Shown: positions 28,464 to 35,967 of the stretch, piece after piece
Position numbering within the stretch: position 1 is the first letter of the stretch
Layout of the letters: each line of letters starts with the position of its first letter
DNA from: Ellagibacter isourolithinifaciens
GTDB lineage: Bacteria; Actinomycetota; Coriobacteriia; Coriobacteriales; Eggerthellaceae
DNA: 64,000 nt
Direction: 5' to 3'
Assembly (NCBI RefSeq): GCF_008831035.1
Contig: NZ_WAJR01000003.1
Coordinates: forward strand, 62,001 to 126,000
Notes under the pieces: generated by a model
What the model was told of the DNA's origin: nothing
Databases searched by the model: none
Seen by the model: only the letters and a program-made list of their open reading frames with translations
Translations under genes and position numbers: made by a program

Positions 28464-28940
28464 TTACTTCGACCCACCGCCACCAAGCCCGATGAGCAGA
28501 TAGAGAATCCAACCTGCGGCAATGATGCCGTACCTAGCCTTTTTGCTCATGTCTTCCTTGTTCAGCATGATAATCGTGAGCGGAACGGGGAAAATGCAGA
28601 TCCACCCCAGAACCCACAGCCACGTTTTGCGCCTCTTCGGGGGCTCTTGAGGAGCCTGCTGGGGTTGGGGAGAAACTTGAGGCTGGAAAGTTGGCTGGGA
28701 GGCTGGTTGATAGCAGGCTTGCTGAGGCGGAAAAGATGCCTGCGCCGCTTCCGCTTGAGCCCTCTGGCGCCCCTTCTCGAATTCGTAGCCGGCCTTCTCT
28801 GCTCCGTCGAGCTGGACTTTCTGAATCTCGTCATCTACTGGCAGAGCGGCACCGCAATAGCTGCAGAAAGCCATTTTCCTATCCATGTCGACTTCAAGCC
28901 GAGCGCCGCAGCCTGGGCAGGTAAGGTTGACGATCTTCAC
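28464..28940 (-). CDS. Zinc-ribbon membrane protein of unknown role
   Basis: 158 residues from a GTG start at 28940 with AAAGGG six bases upstream. An N-terminal zinc ribbon (LTCPGCGARLEV, then AFCSYCGAALPV) is followed by a Gln/Pro-rich linker (about 60-105), a basic patch (PPKRRKTWLW) and two hydrophobic C-terminal segments ending GGGGSK. This is a common but uncharacterised layout. The bases between it and cimA (28196-28463) hold no clear gene. Confidence 0.65.
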   Translation of the reverse strand: MKIVNLTCPGCGARLEVDMDRKMAFCSYCGAALPVDDEIQKVQLDGAEKAGYEFEKGRQRAQAEAAQASFPPQQACYQPASQPTFQPQVSPQPQQAPQEPPKRRKTWLWVLGWICIFPVPLTIIMLNKEDMSKKARYGIIAAGWILYLLIGLGGGGSK

Positions 28941-28998
28941 GAGAATCCCTTTCGCATCACGAGCTCCGAGACGAAAATCAGGAAATCGAGCACCAGCT

Positions 28999-29217
28999 TC
29001 ATTGCGAACCGTTCTCACTTCTTTCCCTGTCCTCGCGAATGAGGCGTTTCAGGTATGACGACATACTTTCCTCCCGATTCCTCGCGAATTCGTACAAATC
29101 GTAATCGGGCGGAAAGAAATTGCACTGGATTTTCTTCTGCTTCGCCTTCTTGTACTTGTTTTCCGCCGCGCGCTGCGCATCAGTACGCTTCGCGGCGCGC
29201 TTCTTCGGTTCCGGCAT
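28999..29217 (-). CDS. Small basic protein, possibly ribbon-helix-helix-like
   Basis: 72 residues with a Lys/Arg-rich N-terminus (PEPKKRAAKRTDAQRAAE), then FFPPDYDLYEFARNREESMSSYLKRLIREDRE. The last part resembles the second half of ribbon-helix-helix or antitoxin-like proteins (S-x-x-x-Y-L-K-x-L-I). No toxin partner is seen. The function is unknown. Confidence 0.45.
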   Translation of the reverse strand: MPEPKKRAAKRTDAQRAAENKYKKAKQKKIQCNFFPPDYDLYEFARNREESMSSYLKRLIREDRERSENGSQ

Positions 29218-29694
29218 CGCAAACCCTCCCTAGAAAAACGGCGAAGTCGGGGCTGTCCCGCACGCTCGGGGAGGCACCTGCGGAAGGCGTTGGCCCCGAG
29301 ACCCGCGCGTTGAGATTGCCGCGCGCGGGGAGCGCTTAAATGACTCGCCACCTCTTCGCCGCGCCCTTTGCTGGGTTCACTATACTCAGCCCGAAGCGGC
29401 CGTATGTCCCCACCATAGTACAGGCGCGAATACCGTCCGTTTGGCATGCATCGCCCCTGAATAAGACTCTCGCGGCGGCGCCGTACGACGAGATAAAAGA
29501 AGCCCTCAAGTTGCTCATGTCTGACGACTACGACAACTAGAGGGCTAAACCGTCTCGCCGCGTATCTTCGCGGCGAGATGCCGGGTCCGGCATACCACGG
29601 AAAGCATGGGTAGCGCGCTGCGAAGCCAAAATCGGCCGACCCCGCGAGCGCCCCAAACTGCCAGAAATTCGGGAAGGGAGGTGTTATGGAATGG
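29218..29694. other. Gene-poor stretch with a hairpin
   Basis: No convincing gene. A plus-strand frame (29340-29540) ends PYDEIKEALKLLMSDDYDN, which looks protein-like at its C-terminus only and could be a remnant. A 10-bp hairpin (tctcgccgcg, 29553-29562, with 29569-29578, loop TATCTT) lies just after it without a T-run. Confidence 0.35.
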
Positions 29695-31344
29695 TTACCT
29701 CGCGACGCCGACTGCGCCAGGCCCCGATCCCATGCCTCCTACGCTCGATGAAGGCGTGGTGCTCGCGGTTGCAGAAGTCGAGCTACCGCCCGAGACGGTC
29801 CCGGAATCGGTATAGCCGTGCGTATCCGCGTTCGTCAGCACTCCGCCTATCACCAGGGTATATTCCCCGCCTTCGGTAAACTTCAGGCTGCTTGCCAGCA
29901 CCATGCCGAATTGCTTGGTGGCTGTTATCGACGCAATCACGCTGCCGCTTGCGTCCACGATCGCGACCGTATCGCCCGCACTGCCGCTCACGTTCGCGGT
30001 GTAGAGAAACGGCTGCGTGCCGCTCGAGAAACTCTGCGCCATGCGCGACGAGCCGACCACGAGCACCGTACCGCCCGAAATGGTCGCCTCGCTATCGTAG
30101 TCAAACGCGCCATCGCCATCGCTCGACGGGCCGTTCACGAGCACCGTGCCACCCGTAATCTCCACGCTGCCGTTGCTGTCGATGGCATCGCCCGCCGAGT
30201 CGAGCACAAGCGTTCCGCCGTTGACCTGAATGAGGCAGTCGGAAGAACCTGCACCGGGGGCTCCACCCCGATTGCCGCCACCCTTGCTACCACCAGGGAA
30301 GCTACCGCTATCCACAGGACTTCCACCCGCTGCGGGCCCGCCTTCGCCTGGCGTTTTTCCATCGACAGCAATACCGCCCGCGCTCACCGTGAAGTCACCG
30401 CCCGCAATCGCCATCTGCAAGTCGGAATGGAACGCATCGTCGGCCGAGGCCACGCTGAACGTTCCTCCCGTGATGCCGATACAAGTTTTCGCCTGCACCG
30501 CGTCGTCGCCCGCATTGATTGAGAAGGCGCCGCCCGTAATGCTCACGAAGCCCTGCGTCGCCTCGGTGTCCTTGTTCGACTTGATGCCGTCACCTCCCGC
30601 CACCAGGCTGAACGAGCCGTCAGCAATCTTCACGCAATCGCGGCCGCGCAGGCAGTCCTCCACCGCCGTCACGTTCAGGGTGCCGCCTGTGACGACCAAG
30701 TCGTCCTTCGAGCAGATGCCATGACGATAATTCGCCGTCACGTTGAGGACCCCCGTGCCGTTGATGGTGAGGTCGCAGCGGCAAAAGAGCGTCGCGTACG
30801 GCTCGTCAGAGTCATCTTCAAGCGTGTAGTCGGTGCCGTCGGAAAGCGAGTTTTGCGTGCCATCGGCCAAGGTCACGAAGCATTTATCGACGTTCTTCGC
30901 ATAGATTGCGGGACCGTTCTCGTTGTGGATAGTCGCCCCCGCAAGTACCAGCTGAACCTTCGCGTCATCGGACGCGTCGACCACAATCTGCCCCGATGAA
31001 AGCTCACCTGAAATAATGTAGGTTCCTTCTGATGAGATGACCACCGTCGAACCATCGACTGTGGCACCCGAGCCGTCAACACTTGCGGACGACCCCGAAA
31101 GCGCGATGCGCGTGGCGGACGCCTCATCGTAGCTTGCATCCAAGTCGCGCTTCGAATAGTCCAGATCAAGAGCCGAAACGTCGAAAGCTGCGGCAACGTC
31201 TTCAAAGGCGGAAGACTCCGAGCCAACCGCTGCAGCAGCATCGCTTGACGCCGCGGAAGAAGACTGCTCGCCCGCGCAGCCGCCCAACCCCGAAAGCGAG
31301 AAAACGAGCACAGCGGCGATACAAAGTGCGGCAAGACGCCTCAT
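29695..31344 (-). CDS. Cthe_2159-like beta-helix lipoprotein (DUF4353)
   Basis: 549 residues from MRRLAALC at 31344, which opens a lipoprotein signal (AALCIAAVLVFSLSGLGGC, lipobox LGGC) for export and anchoring on the outer face of the membrane. The body is a repetitive parallel beta-helix of the carbohydrate-binding Cthe_2159/DUF4353 type: TYIISGELSSGQIVVDA, then repeats such as LVVTGGTLNVTAVEDCLRG, VSITGGAFSINAGDDAVQA and IGITGGTFSVASADDAFHS. A Gly/Pro-rich insert is at about 335-370. An alternative start at 31575 overlaps the DUF4956 stop with a GGGGTG site and would add 77 residues encoded by two 62-bp repeats. DUF4353, DUF4956 and VTC proteins are often encoded together. Acidic polysaccharide binding is known for Cthe_2159 only. 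Confidence 0.8.
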   Translation of the reverse strand: MRRLAALCIAAVLVFSLSGLGGCAGEQSSSAASSDAAAAVGSESSAFEDVAAAFDVSALDLDYSKRDLDASYDEASATRIALSGSSASVDGSGATVDGSTVVISSEGTYIISGELSSGQIVVDASDDAKVQLVLAGATIHNENGPAIYAKNVDKCFVTLADGTQNSLSDGTDYTLEDDSDEPYATLFCRCDLTINGTGVLNVTANYRHGICSKDDLVVTGGTLNVTAVEDCLRGRDCVKIADGSFSLVAGGDGIKSNKDTEATQGFVSITGGAFSINAGDDAVQAKTCIGITGGTFSVASADDAFHSDLQMAIAGGDFTVSAGGIAVDGKTPGEGGPAAGGSPVDSGSFPGGSKGGGNRGGAPGAGSSDCLIQVNGGTLVLDSAGDAIDSNGSVEITGGTVLVNGPSSDGDGAFDYDSEATISGGTVLVVGSSRMAQSFSSGTQPFLYTANVSGSAGDTVAIVDASGSVIASITATKQFGMVLASSLKFTEGGEYTLVIGGVLTNADTHGYTDSGTVSGGSSTSATASTTPSSSVGGMGSGPGAVGVAR

Positions 31345-31361
31345 GCGACCCGACCGGGCCC

Positions 31362-31522
31362 CTTCGGCGACGCCCACAAAGCGAGTTCCGCAGCGAAGCG
31401 AGGACTGTTTGAGCGACCGGGCGTTGCCGGAGGGGCTGGAGCCCGCGACCTGGCGGGGCTCTTCGGCGGCGCCCACAAAGCGAGTTCCGCAGCGAAGCGA
31501 GGACTGTTTGAGCGACTGGGCG
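31362..31522. repeat. Two 62-bp direct repeats (GCGAGTTCCGCAGCGAAGCG type)
   Basis: Copies at 31362-31423 and 31461-31522 are identical at 60 of 62 positions, spaced 99 bases start to start. They lie between the DUF4956 stop and the lipoprotein signal, in the possible N-terminal extension of the DUF4353 gene, where they would encode SLKQSSLRCGTRFVG twice. This looks like an intergenic dispersed repeat rather than a protein domain. Confidence 0.75.
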
Positions 31523-31577
31523 TCGGCGAAGAGCCCCTTCTCGCAGCTCGCCTTCTCTACCGTACGCTTTCCCATCT

Positions 31578-32276
31578 CTACAACACCCCCTGCGGCTTGA
31601 GCTCGCATTTCCCAAGCGTCACCTTCAAGTTCCCATTAAGGCAGCGCACCTCGTCGATCAGACGTTTCTCCATGCCGGGCTCGCGAAGGCGCAGCGTGTA
31701 CTCCAGCGTGTAGAGGCTCCCCATGTTCGACGTGGTCACTTCGGTGAGCTCGTGCTCGGCGGCGAAACGATTGAGCACGTCGTCGAAGATGCCGTCGAAT
31801 TCCAGGTCCTCAGGAACGACGATCTTGAGCGTCTTCTCCGCTTCGTGCGGACGACCGAGGGGCGAGAGCACATACACCACGTTCACGACCGCGATGATTG
31901 CGGTGAACAGCACCGCCAGGCCGAGAAAGCCCATGCCCGTAGCAAGGCCCACCGCCATCGCCAGAAATACGCTGCCGATGTCCTTCGCGCTGCCGGGAAT
32001 GGAGCGAAAACGCACCAGGTTGAACACGCCCATAACGGCGATACCCGCGCCAAGATTGCCGTTGACCAGGGTAATCACCATCTGCACGATGAGCGGCAGA
32101 AGCGCCAGCGTAACCACGAAGTTCTTCGAGTACCGATGACGGAACATGTAGACCCCGGCAATCGCAAGGCCGAGGACGATAGACACGACGGAACACAAAA
32201 GAAAGCTCGACGCCGAAACCGACGAGACAAGCGAGTCGGCGGTTCCGAACACCGACGAGAACATAAGATCCGACAT
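31578..32276 (-). CDS. DUF4956 membrane protein
   Basis: 232 residues with about four N-terminal membrane segments (about 20-145: AIAGVYMFRHRYSKNFVVTLALLP, then GNLGAGIAVMGVFNLVRFRS) and a cytoplasmic C-terminal domain of alternating strands and helices. This is the DUF4956 family, seen beside VTC-domain polyphosphate polymerase-like proteins in many Firmicutes and Actinobacteria; its role is unknown. AAAGGA precedes the ATG. It is the middle gene of the VTC-DUF4956-lipoprotein operon. Confidence 0.82.
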   Translation of the reverse strand: MSDLMFSSVFGTADSLVSSVSASSFLLCSVVSIVLGLAIAGVYMFRHRYSKNFVVTLALLPLIVQMVITLVNGNLGAGIAVMGVFNLVRFRSIPGSAKDIGSVFLAMAVGLATGMGFLGLAVLFTAIIAVVNVVYVLSPLGRPHEAEKTLKIVVPEDLEFDGIFDDVLNRFAAEHELTEVTTSNMGSLYTLEYTLRLREPGMEKRLIDEVRCLNGNLKVTLGKCELKPQGVL

Positions 32277-32384
32277 GGAAAATCCTTTCTTCAGGAGGAA
32301 CTATCGAGGCAGAACAGGGCGAAGGTCGAAAAATGGCGACACCGCCTTCCTCAACCGTCGCCTTTCCCTGCGGCGCCTCGCTCC

Positions 32385-33206
32385 CTACGACGCCTTGCGC
32401 ATGCTCGCCTGATAGGCCGCACCGTATTTGGAAAACGACGAGGGGTACGCCTCGCAACCGTCGAGCGCGTCGACGAGCCACAGCGGGAAGGGACCGGCGC
32501 ACTTCACTTCCATAATCGCCTCGTCAGCAGGCAGAAGCGGGCGCGGCATGCCGAACCCGACGGGCGGGCGCCTATGCGAAGCCCGCGCGATGAGCGCTTC
32601 CTCGAACAGGTCGCGATATGCCACGTTCTCGTCGAAGGTGATGCGCAGCGTCGAGGGAACATCCGCCGCCTCGCCTTCCCCGCCAATCGCGAGAGGCGCA
32701 TACGCCGTGCGGTCGCAAATCGTCACCATCGACGCACGCAGCGGAGTATAGCGCTCCTTGAAGGCGTCTATTTCACGCGCAATCTGCAAACTCCGCGGCG
32801 AAAGCGATGCCTCGGCGAGAATCGAGTCGGGCAGCGGGAGCTCGCGACACGCCTGCTCATAAGGCATGCCACCCATATACACCCGCGCCGCCGCGTACGA
32901 GCAGCCGACACGACGCTTGTACACGATGCCCTGGTACTTCTTCTTGAGCTCGACGAACACCTGGTCGTCCTCGCCGGGAATGCCGTAGCTGCGCACACGG
33001 AGCTTCTCCTTATAGAGGGGCTTGTCCAGCGATCGCTCGATAAGCGCCCGGTCGGGCGTGTCGAAATAGCGGCTGACTATGCTCGTCGTCCCGTAGTCGT
33101 CGACGGCCATGCGCCCTTCGAGTGCCGTAAGCATCGCATGGCGCCGAGCTGCATCGAGGCGGTACTTGACTTCCTTGCGCTCGAAAACCTCTTGATAGCT
33201 CGTCAT
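32385..33206 (-). CDS. VTC-domain polyphosphate polymerase-like protein
   Basis: A 273-residue CYTH-fold VTC domain. Basic and acidic tunnel residues are visible: ERKEVKYRLD at the N-terminus, VSRYFDTPDRALIERS, KEKLRVRSYG, VFVELKKKYQGIVYKRR and the final IMEVKC. In yeast Vtc4 this domain makes polyphosphate from ATP; the bacterial proteins linked to DUF4956 are not characterised. The start at 33206 has AAAGGAGG upstream. It heads the minus-strand operon and shares a promoter region with the divergent two-component genes. Confidence 0.85.
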   Translation of the reverse strand: MTSYQEVFERKEVKYRLDAARRHAMLTALEGRMAVDDYGTTSIVSRYFDTPDRALIERSLDKPLYKEKLRVRSYGIPGEDDQVFVELKKKYQGIVYKRRVGCSYAAARVYMGGMPYEQACRELPLPDSILAEASLSPRSLQIAREIDAFKERYTPLRASMVTICDRTAYAPLAIGGEGEAADVPSTLRITFDENVAYRDLFEEALIARASHRRPPVGFGMPRPLLPADEAIMEVKCAGPFPLWLVDALDGCEAYPSSFSKYGAAYQASMRKAS

Positions 33207-33352
33207 AGAAAATACCTCCTTTTGAAGAGGGACGGAAGGCCGCCCCTTTGACGGTCGTGTCGTCGGCGGCGCGGGGCCGATCATCGATACAGGAAAGGGA
33301 GGAGGGGAAGAGGATGGCCCCGCCTGCCGACACCCCGAATGCTACGGAGCAC

Positions 33353-33422
33353 CCCTGAAAGAACCCTGAAAGAAACGCTCAAATCTAAAAATCGGGCAGT
33401 TTCTTTCAGGTTGTTTTCAGGG
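33353..33422. promoter_or_regulatory. Four 11-bp response-regulator boxes
   Basis: CCCTGAAAGAA occurs twice in perfect tandem (33353-33363, 33364-33374). On the other strand the same box recurs as an imperfect tandem (33401-33411, one mismatch; 33412-33422, two mismatches). The 11-bp period is what OmpR-type regulators bind as dimers. The two pairs face opposite ways between the VTC operon and the regulator gene. The rest of the 395-base intergenic region shows no gene. Confidence 0.75.
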
Positions 33423-33601
33423 TCGTCCCCGACAATAGCCTCACGGCCGCAACCGCCCCATCCACGATCCCCAGCGCGGAGGCGGTGGCGGCCGTTCGCG
33501 TCTCGGCGAAGCGCCCGCAAGGACCCGCGTCGAGGCGTTTCCTTAGCAAAACCGTGCTAGTATTCCAATCAAGAAAGCACCGAACGTGAAAGAGGAGCGC
33601 T

Positions 33602-34303
33602 GTGCAGATTCTCATAGTCGAAGATGATGTACGCCTTGCCCAGGCACTTTGCCGCATCCTCGAGGAAAGCGGCTACAAAACCGACGCCGTGCACGACGGG
33701 CAGTCGGGACTCGATTATGCGGAAAGCGGCATCTACGACGTCGTCATCCTCGACGTTATGCTGCCGAAGATGGACGGGTTCACCGTCGTGTCGAACCTAC
33801 GGCGCGCCGGCGTGAACACGCCCGTGCTGCTCCTGACCGCGCGCGACGCCGTGCCCGACAAGATCTGCGGGCTCGACTCGGGCGCCGACGATTACATGAC
33901 CAAGCCGTTTTCACCAGCCGAGCTCATGGCGCACCTGCGCGCACTCACGCGCCGCCAAGGCGAGGTGCTCTTCGAGACGATCACGTCGGGGGACGTTTCG
34001 TTGAACCTGGAAAGCCACGACTTGACCTGCGGCGACCAGTCGATTCACCTCAGCTACAAGGAGTTCTCACTCGCCCGCGTCCTTATGGCGAACGCGGGCG
34101 CTGCGGCGTCGAAGGCCACGCTGATCGAGAAAGTGTGGGGCCTGGAGGCAGCCGCCGACGAGAATAACGTAGAAGCCTACGTATCGTTCCTGCGCAAAAA
34201 GCTGAAGTTTCTCGGCTCGGCATCGCGCATCGAGACACTGCGCGGCGCTGGGTATCGCTTCGCCGCGGAAGGCGCCGCAACCGACAATCGCGCGAGCGCG
34301 TAA
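33602..34303 (+). CDS. OmpR-family response regulator
   Basis: 233 residues from a GTG start with GAGGAG eight bases upstream. The receiver domain (about 1-115) has the acidic pocket (VEDD), the phospho-acceptor Asp in VVILDVMLPKMDG, the Thr of LLLTARD and the Lys of TKPF. The C-terminal winged helix (about 130-225) includes LSYKEFSLARVLMANAG and NNVEAYVSFLRKKL. It is co-transcribed with the histidine kinase 30 bases downstream. It probably controls both itself and the divergent VTC operon through the boxes at 33353-33422. Confidence 0.93.
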   Translation: MQILIVEDDVRLAQALCRILEESGYKTDAVHDGQSGLDYAESGIYDVVILDVMLPKMDGFTVVSNLRRAGVNTPVLLLTARDAVPDKICGLDSGADDYMTKPFSPAELMAHLRALTRRQGEVLFETITSGDVSLNLESHDLTCGDQSIHLSYKEFSLARVLMANAGAAASKATLIEKVWGLEAAADENNVEAYVSFLRKKLKFLGSASRIETLRGAGYRFAAEGAATDNRASA

Positions 34304-34333
34304 GACTGCGCCGCATTCCACGAAAAGATTCCT

Positions 34334-35722
34334 ATGCTGAAAAAGCTCCGCATCAAGTTCATCGCGCTCAACATGGCCACCGTGGCCGTGGTACTCGCCG
34401 TGATTTTCTCCGCCATCTGCGTCATCAACTACCAGCAAAGCGTGGCTTCCGTGCACGAAGCGATGAGCAACGCCATCGCGTTCACGGAGTCGAAGAGTCG
34501 CGCACTGACCGACGGCGACACCCAGGGGCAGGAAGGCGCACGGGAACAAGACGCGGGCGACCCCGGACAAGGCCAGGGGCAAGACGCGGGCGACCCCGAC
34601 GAGCAGGCGGACGGGGACTGGAAAGACGATGGCACGCGGCATGGCACCCCTCCGCAAATCGGCGGCGGACCTGCGGGAAGCGGCCCGCATGTCCCTGTGG
34701 CCGTGTATCGCATCCTCAAGAGCGGCAGCTACGAGCTCGCAGGGTCGGCGGCTTCCGCATCGATTGCAGACGACGTGCTCGAAAAAGCGATATCCCAGCT
34801 CGCGGATGCCCCCGATGGTTCGGGAGAGCTTGCCGACCTTGGATTGTTCTACGAGAAGCGCACTTCCGACACCAGCATCGCGCGCGTCGCGTTTGCCGAT
34901 GTCAGCTCCGCAAACGGATGGCAGACCCTCGCGCTCACCCTCGCGGGCGTCGGCGTGGTCGCACTCGCCATCTTCTTCGTGATCAGCGTGTTCTTCTCGC
35001 GCTGGGCCCTGCGCCCGGTGAAGCGCGCGTGGGAGCAGCAGCGGCAGTTCGTAGCTGATGCCTCGCATGAGCTGAAGACCCCGCTCACCGTCATCCTCGC
35101 GAACACGTCGATTCTCATGTCACACCCCGAGCGCACCATCGCAAGCCAAATCCAGTGGGTCGAAAGCACGCAGGCGGAAGGCGAGCGCATGCAGGGGCTC
35201 GTGGCCGACCTTCTTCTCCTGGCGCGCCTCGACGCCGAGGAGACCGACATCGTGAAATCGAAGCCGAAGGAGCGCATCGATCTGTCGAACCTGGTGGAAG
35301 GCGAGCTTCTGCAGTTCGAGTCAGTGGCATTCGAGCGCGCCATCGAGCTGGAAAGCAACGTAGGCGAGGGCATCGCCGTGCAGGGATCGATCGAGCGCCT
35401 GCGCCGCCTGGTCACGACGCTTCTCGACAACGCGTGCAAGTACGCCGGCGACAACGGGAAAGCGCGCGTCGAGCTGCATGCGCAGAATGGCAACGCATGC
35501 CTCGTCGTGCACAACACGGGGTCGCTCATCCCAGCGGAGGACCTACAGCACGTGTTCGACCGCTTCTACCGTGCCGACAAGGCACGCACAAGCGGTGCAG
35601 GCGGCTTCGGCCTGGGACTTTCCATCGCGAAGGAAGTCGCAGAAGAGCATGGCGGCACGATAACCGCGAAGAGCAGCGACGAAGAGGGCACCACCTTCAC
35701 AGCAACCCTGCCGACCGCGTAA
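34334..35722 (+). CDS. Sensor histidine kinase
   Basis: A 462-residue two-TM kinase: TM1 about 10-32, an extracytoplasmic loop of about 160 residues with an unusual Gly/Asp/Gln-rich stretch (about 58-115), and TM2 about 200-222. The HisKA box is FVADASHELKTPLTVILAN (phospho-His). The ATP-binding domain has an N-box (LLDNACKYA), F-box (FDRFYRADKAR) and G-box (GGFGLGLSIAKEV). The flexible loop suggests sensing of an envelope or polymer signal, but the signal is unknown. It pairs with the response regulator just upstream. Confidence 0.92.
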   Translation: MLKKLRIKFIALNMATVAVVLAVIFSAICVINYQQSVASVHEAMSNAIAFTESKSRALTDGDTQGQEGAREQDAGDPGQGQGQDAGDPDEQADGDWKDDGTRHGTPPQIGGGPAGSGPHVPVAVYRILKSGSYELAGSAASASIADDVLEKAISQLADAPDGSGELADLGLFYEKRTSDTSIARVAFADVSSANGWQTLALTLAGVGVVALAIFFVISVFFSRWALRPVKRAWEQQRQFVADASHELKTPLTVILANTSILMSHPERTIASQIQWVESTQAEGERMQGLVADLLLLARLDAEETDIVKSKPKERIDLSNLVEGELLQFESVAFERAIELESNVGEGIAVQGSIERLRRLVTTLLDNACKYAGDNGKARVELHAQNGNACLVVHNTGSLIPAEDLQHVFDRFYRADKARTSGAGGFGLGLSIAKEVAEEHGGTITAKSSDEEGTTFTATLPTA

Positions 35723-35737
35723 TCGAATACTCAAAAG

Positions 35738-35784
35738 CAGCTTTCCAGGTGAAACCCCCACATGGAAAGCTGTCGTCTTTTCTT
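35738..35784 (+). terminator. Terminator of the two-component operon
   Basis: CAGCTTTCCA (35738-35747) pairs with TGGAAAGCTG (35763-35772), followed by TCGTCTTTTCTT. Confidence 0.75.
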
Positions 35785-35967
35785 CACATTCCCCCTTCAC
35801 CATATATGGTGATCCGCAATATATGGCAACATCGCTTGCATTTTTGCCCATGATTTCGAAAAATGACGGCGATAAGAGCGCACGCGGAGAGAGCCTACGT
35901 TACAATCAGGGGAAACACGGTCACGTCACGCTAACCACAAACGCAGCCAAAACGAAACGAGGACCCC

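Noticed and set aside
28192-28512. 106-codon minus-strand frame between cimA and the zinc-ribbon gene
   Set aside because: It overlaps the zinc-ribbon gene in another frame and has no ribosome-binding site or protein-like pattern.
29340-29540. 66-codon plus-strand frame ending KLLMSDDYDN
   Set aside because: Only the last 20 residues look protein-like and there is no ribosome-binding site; kept only as a possible remnant.
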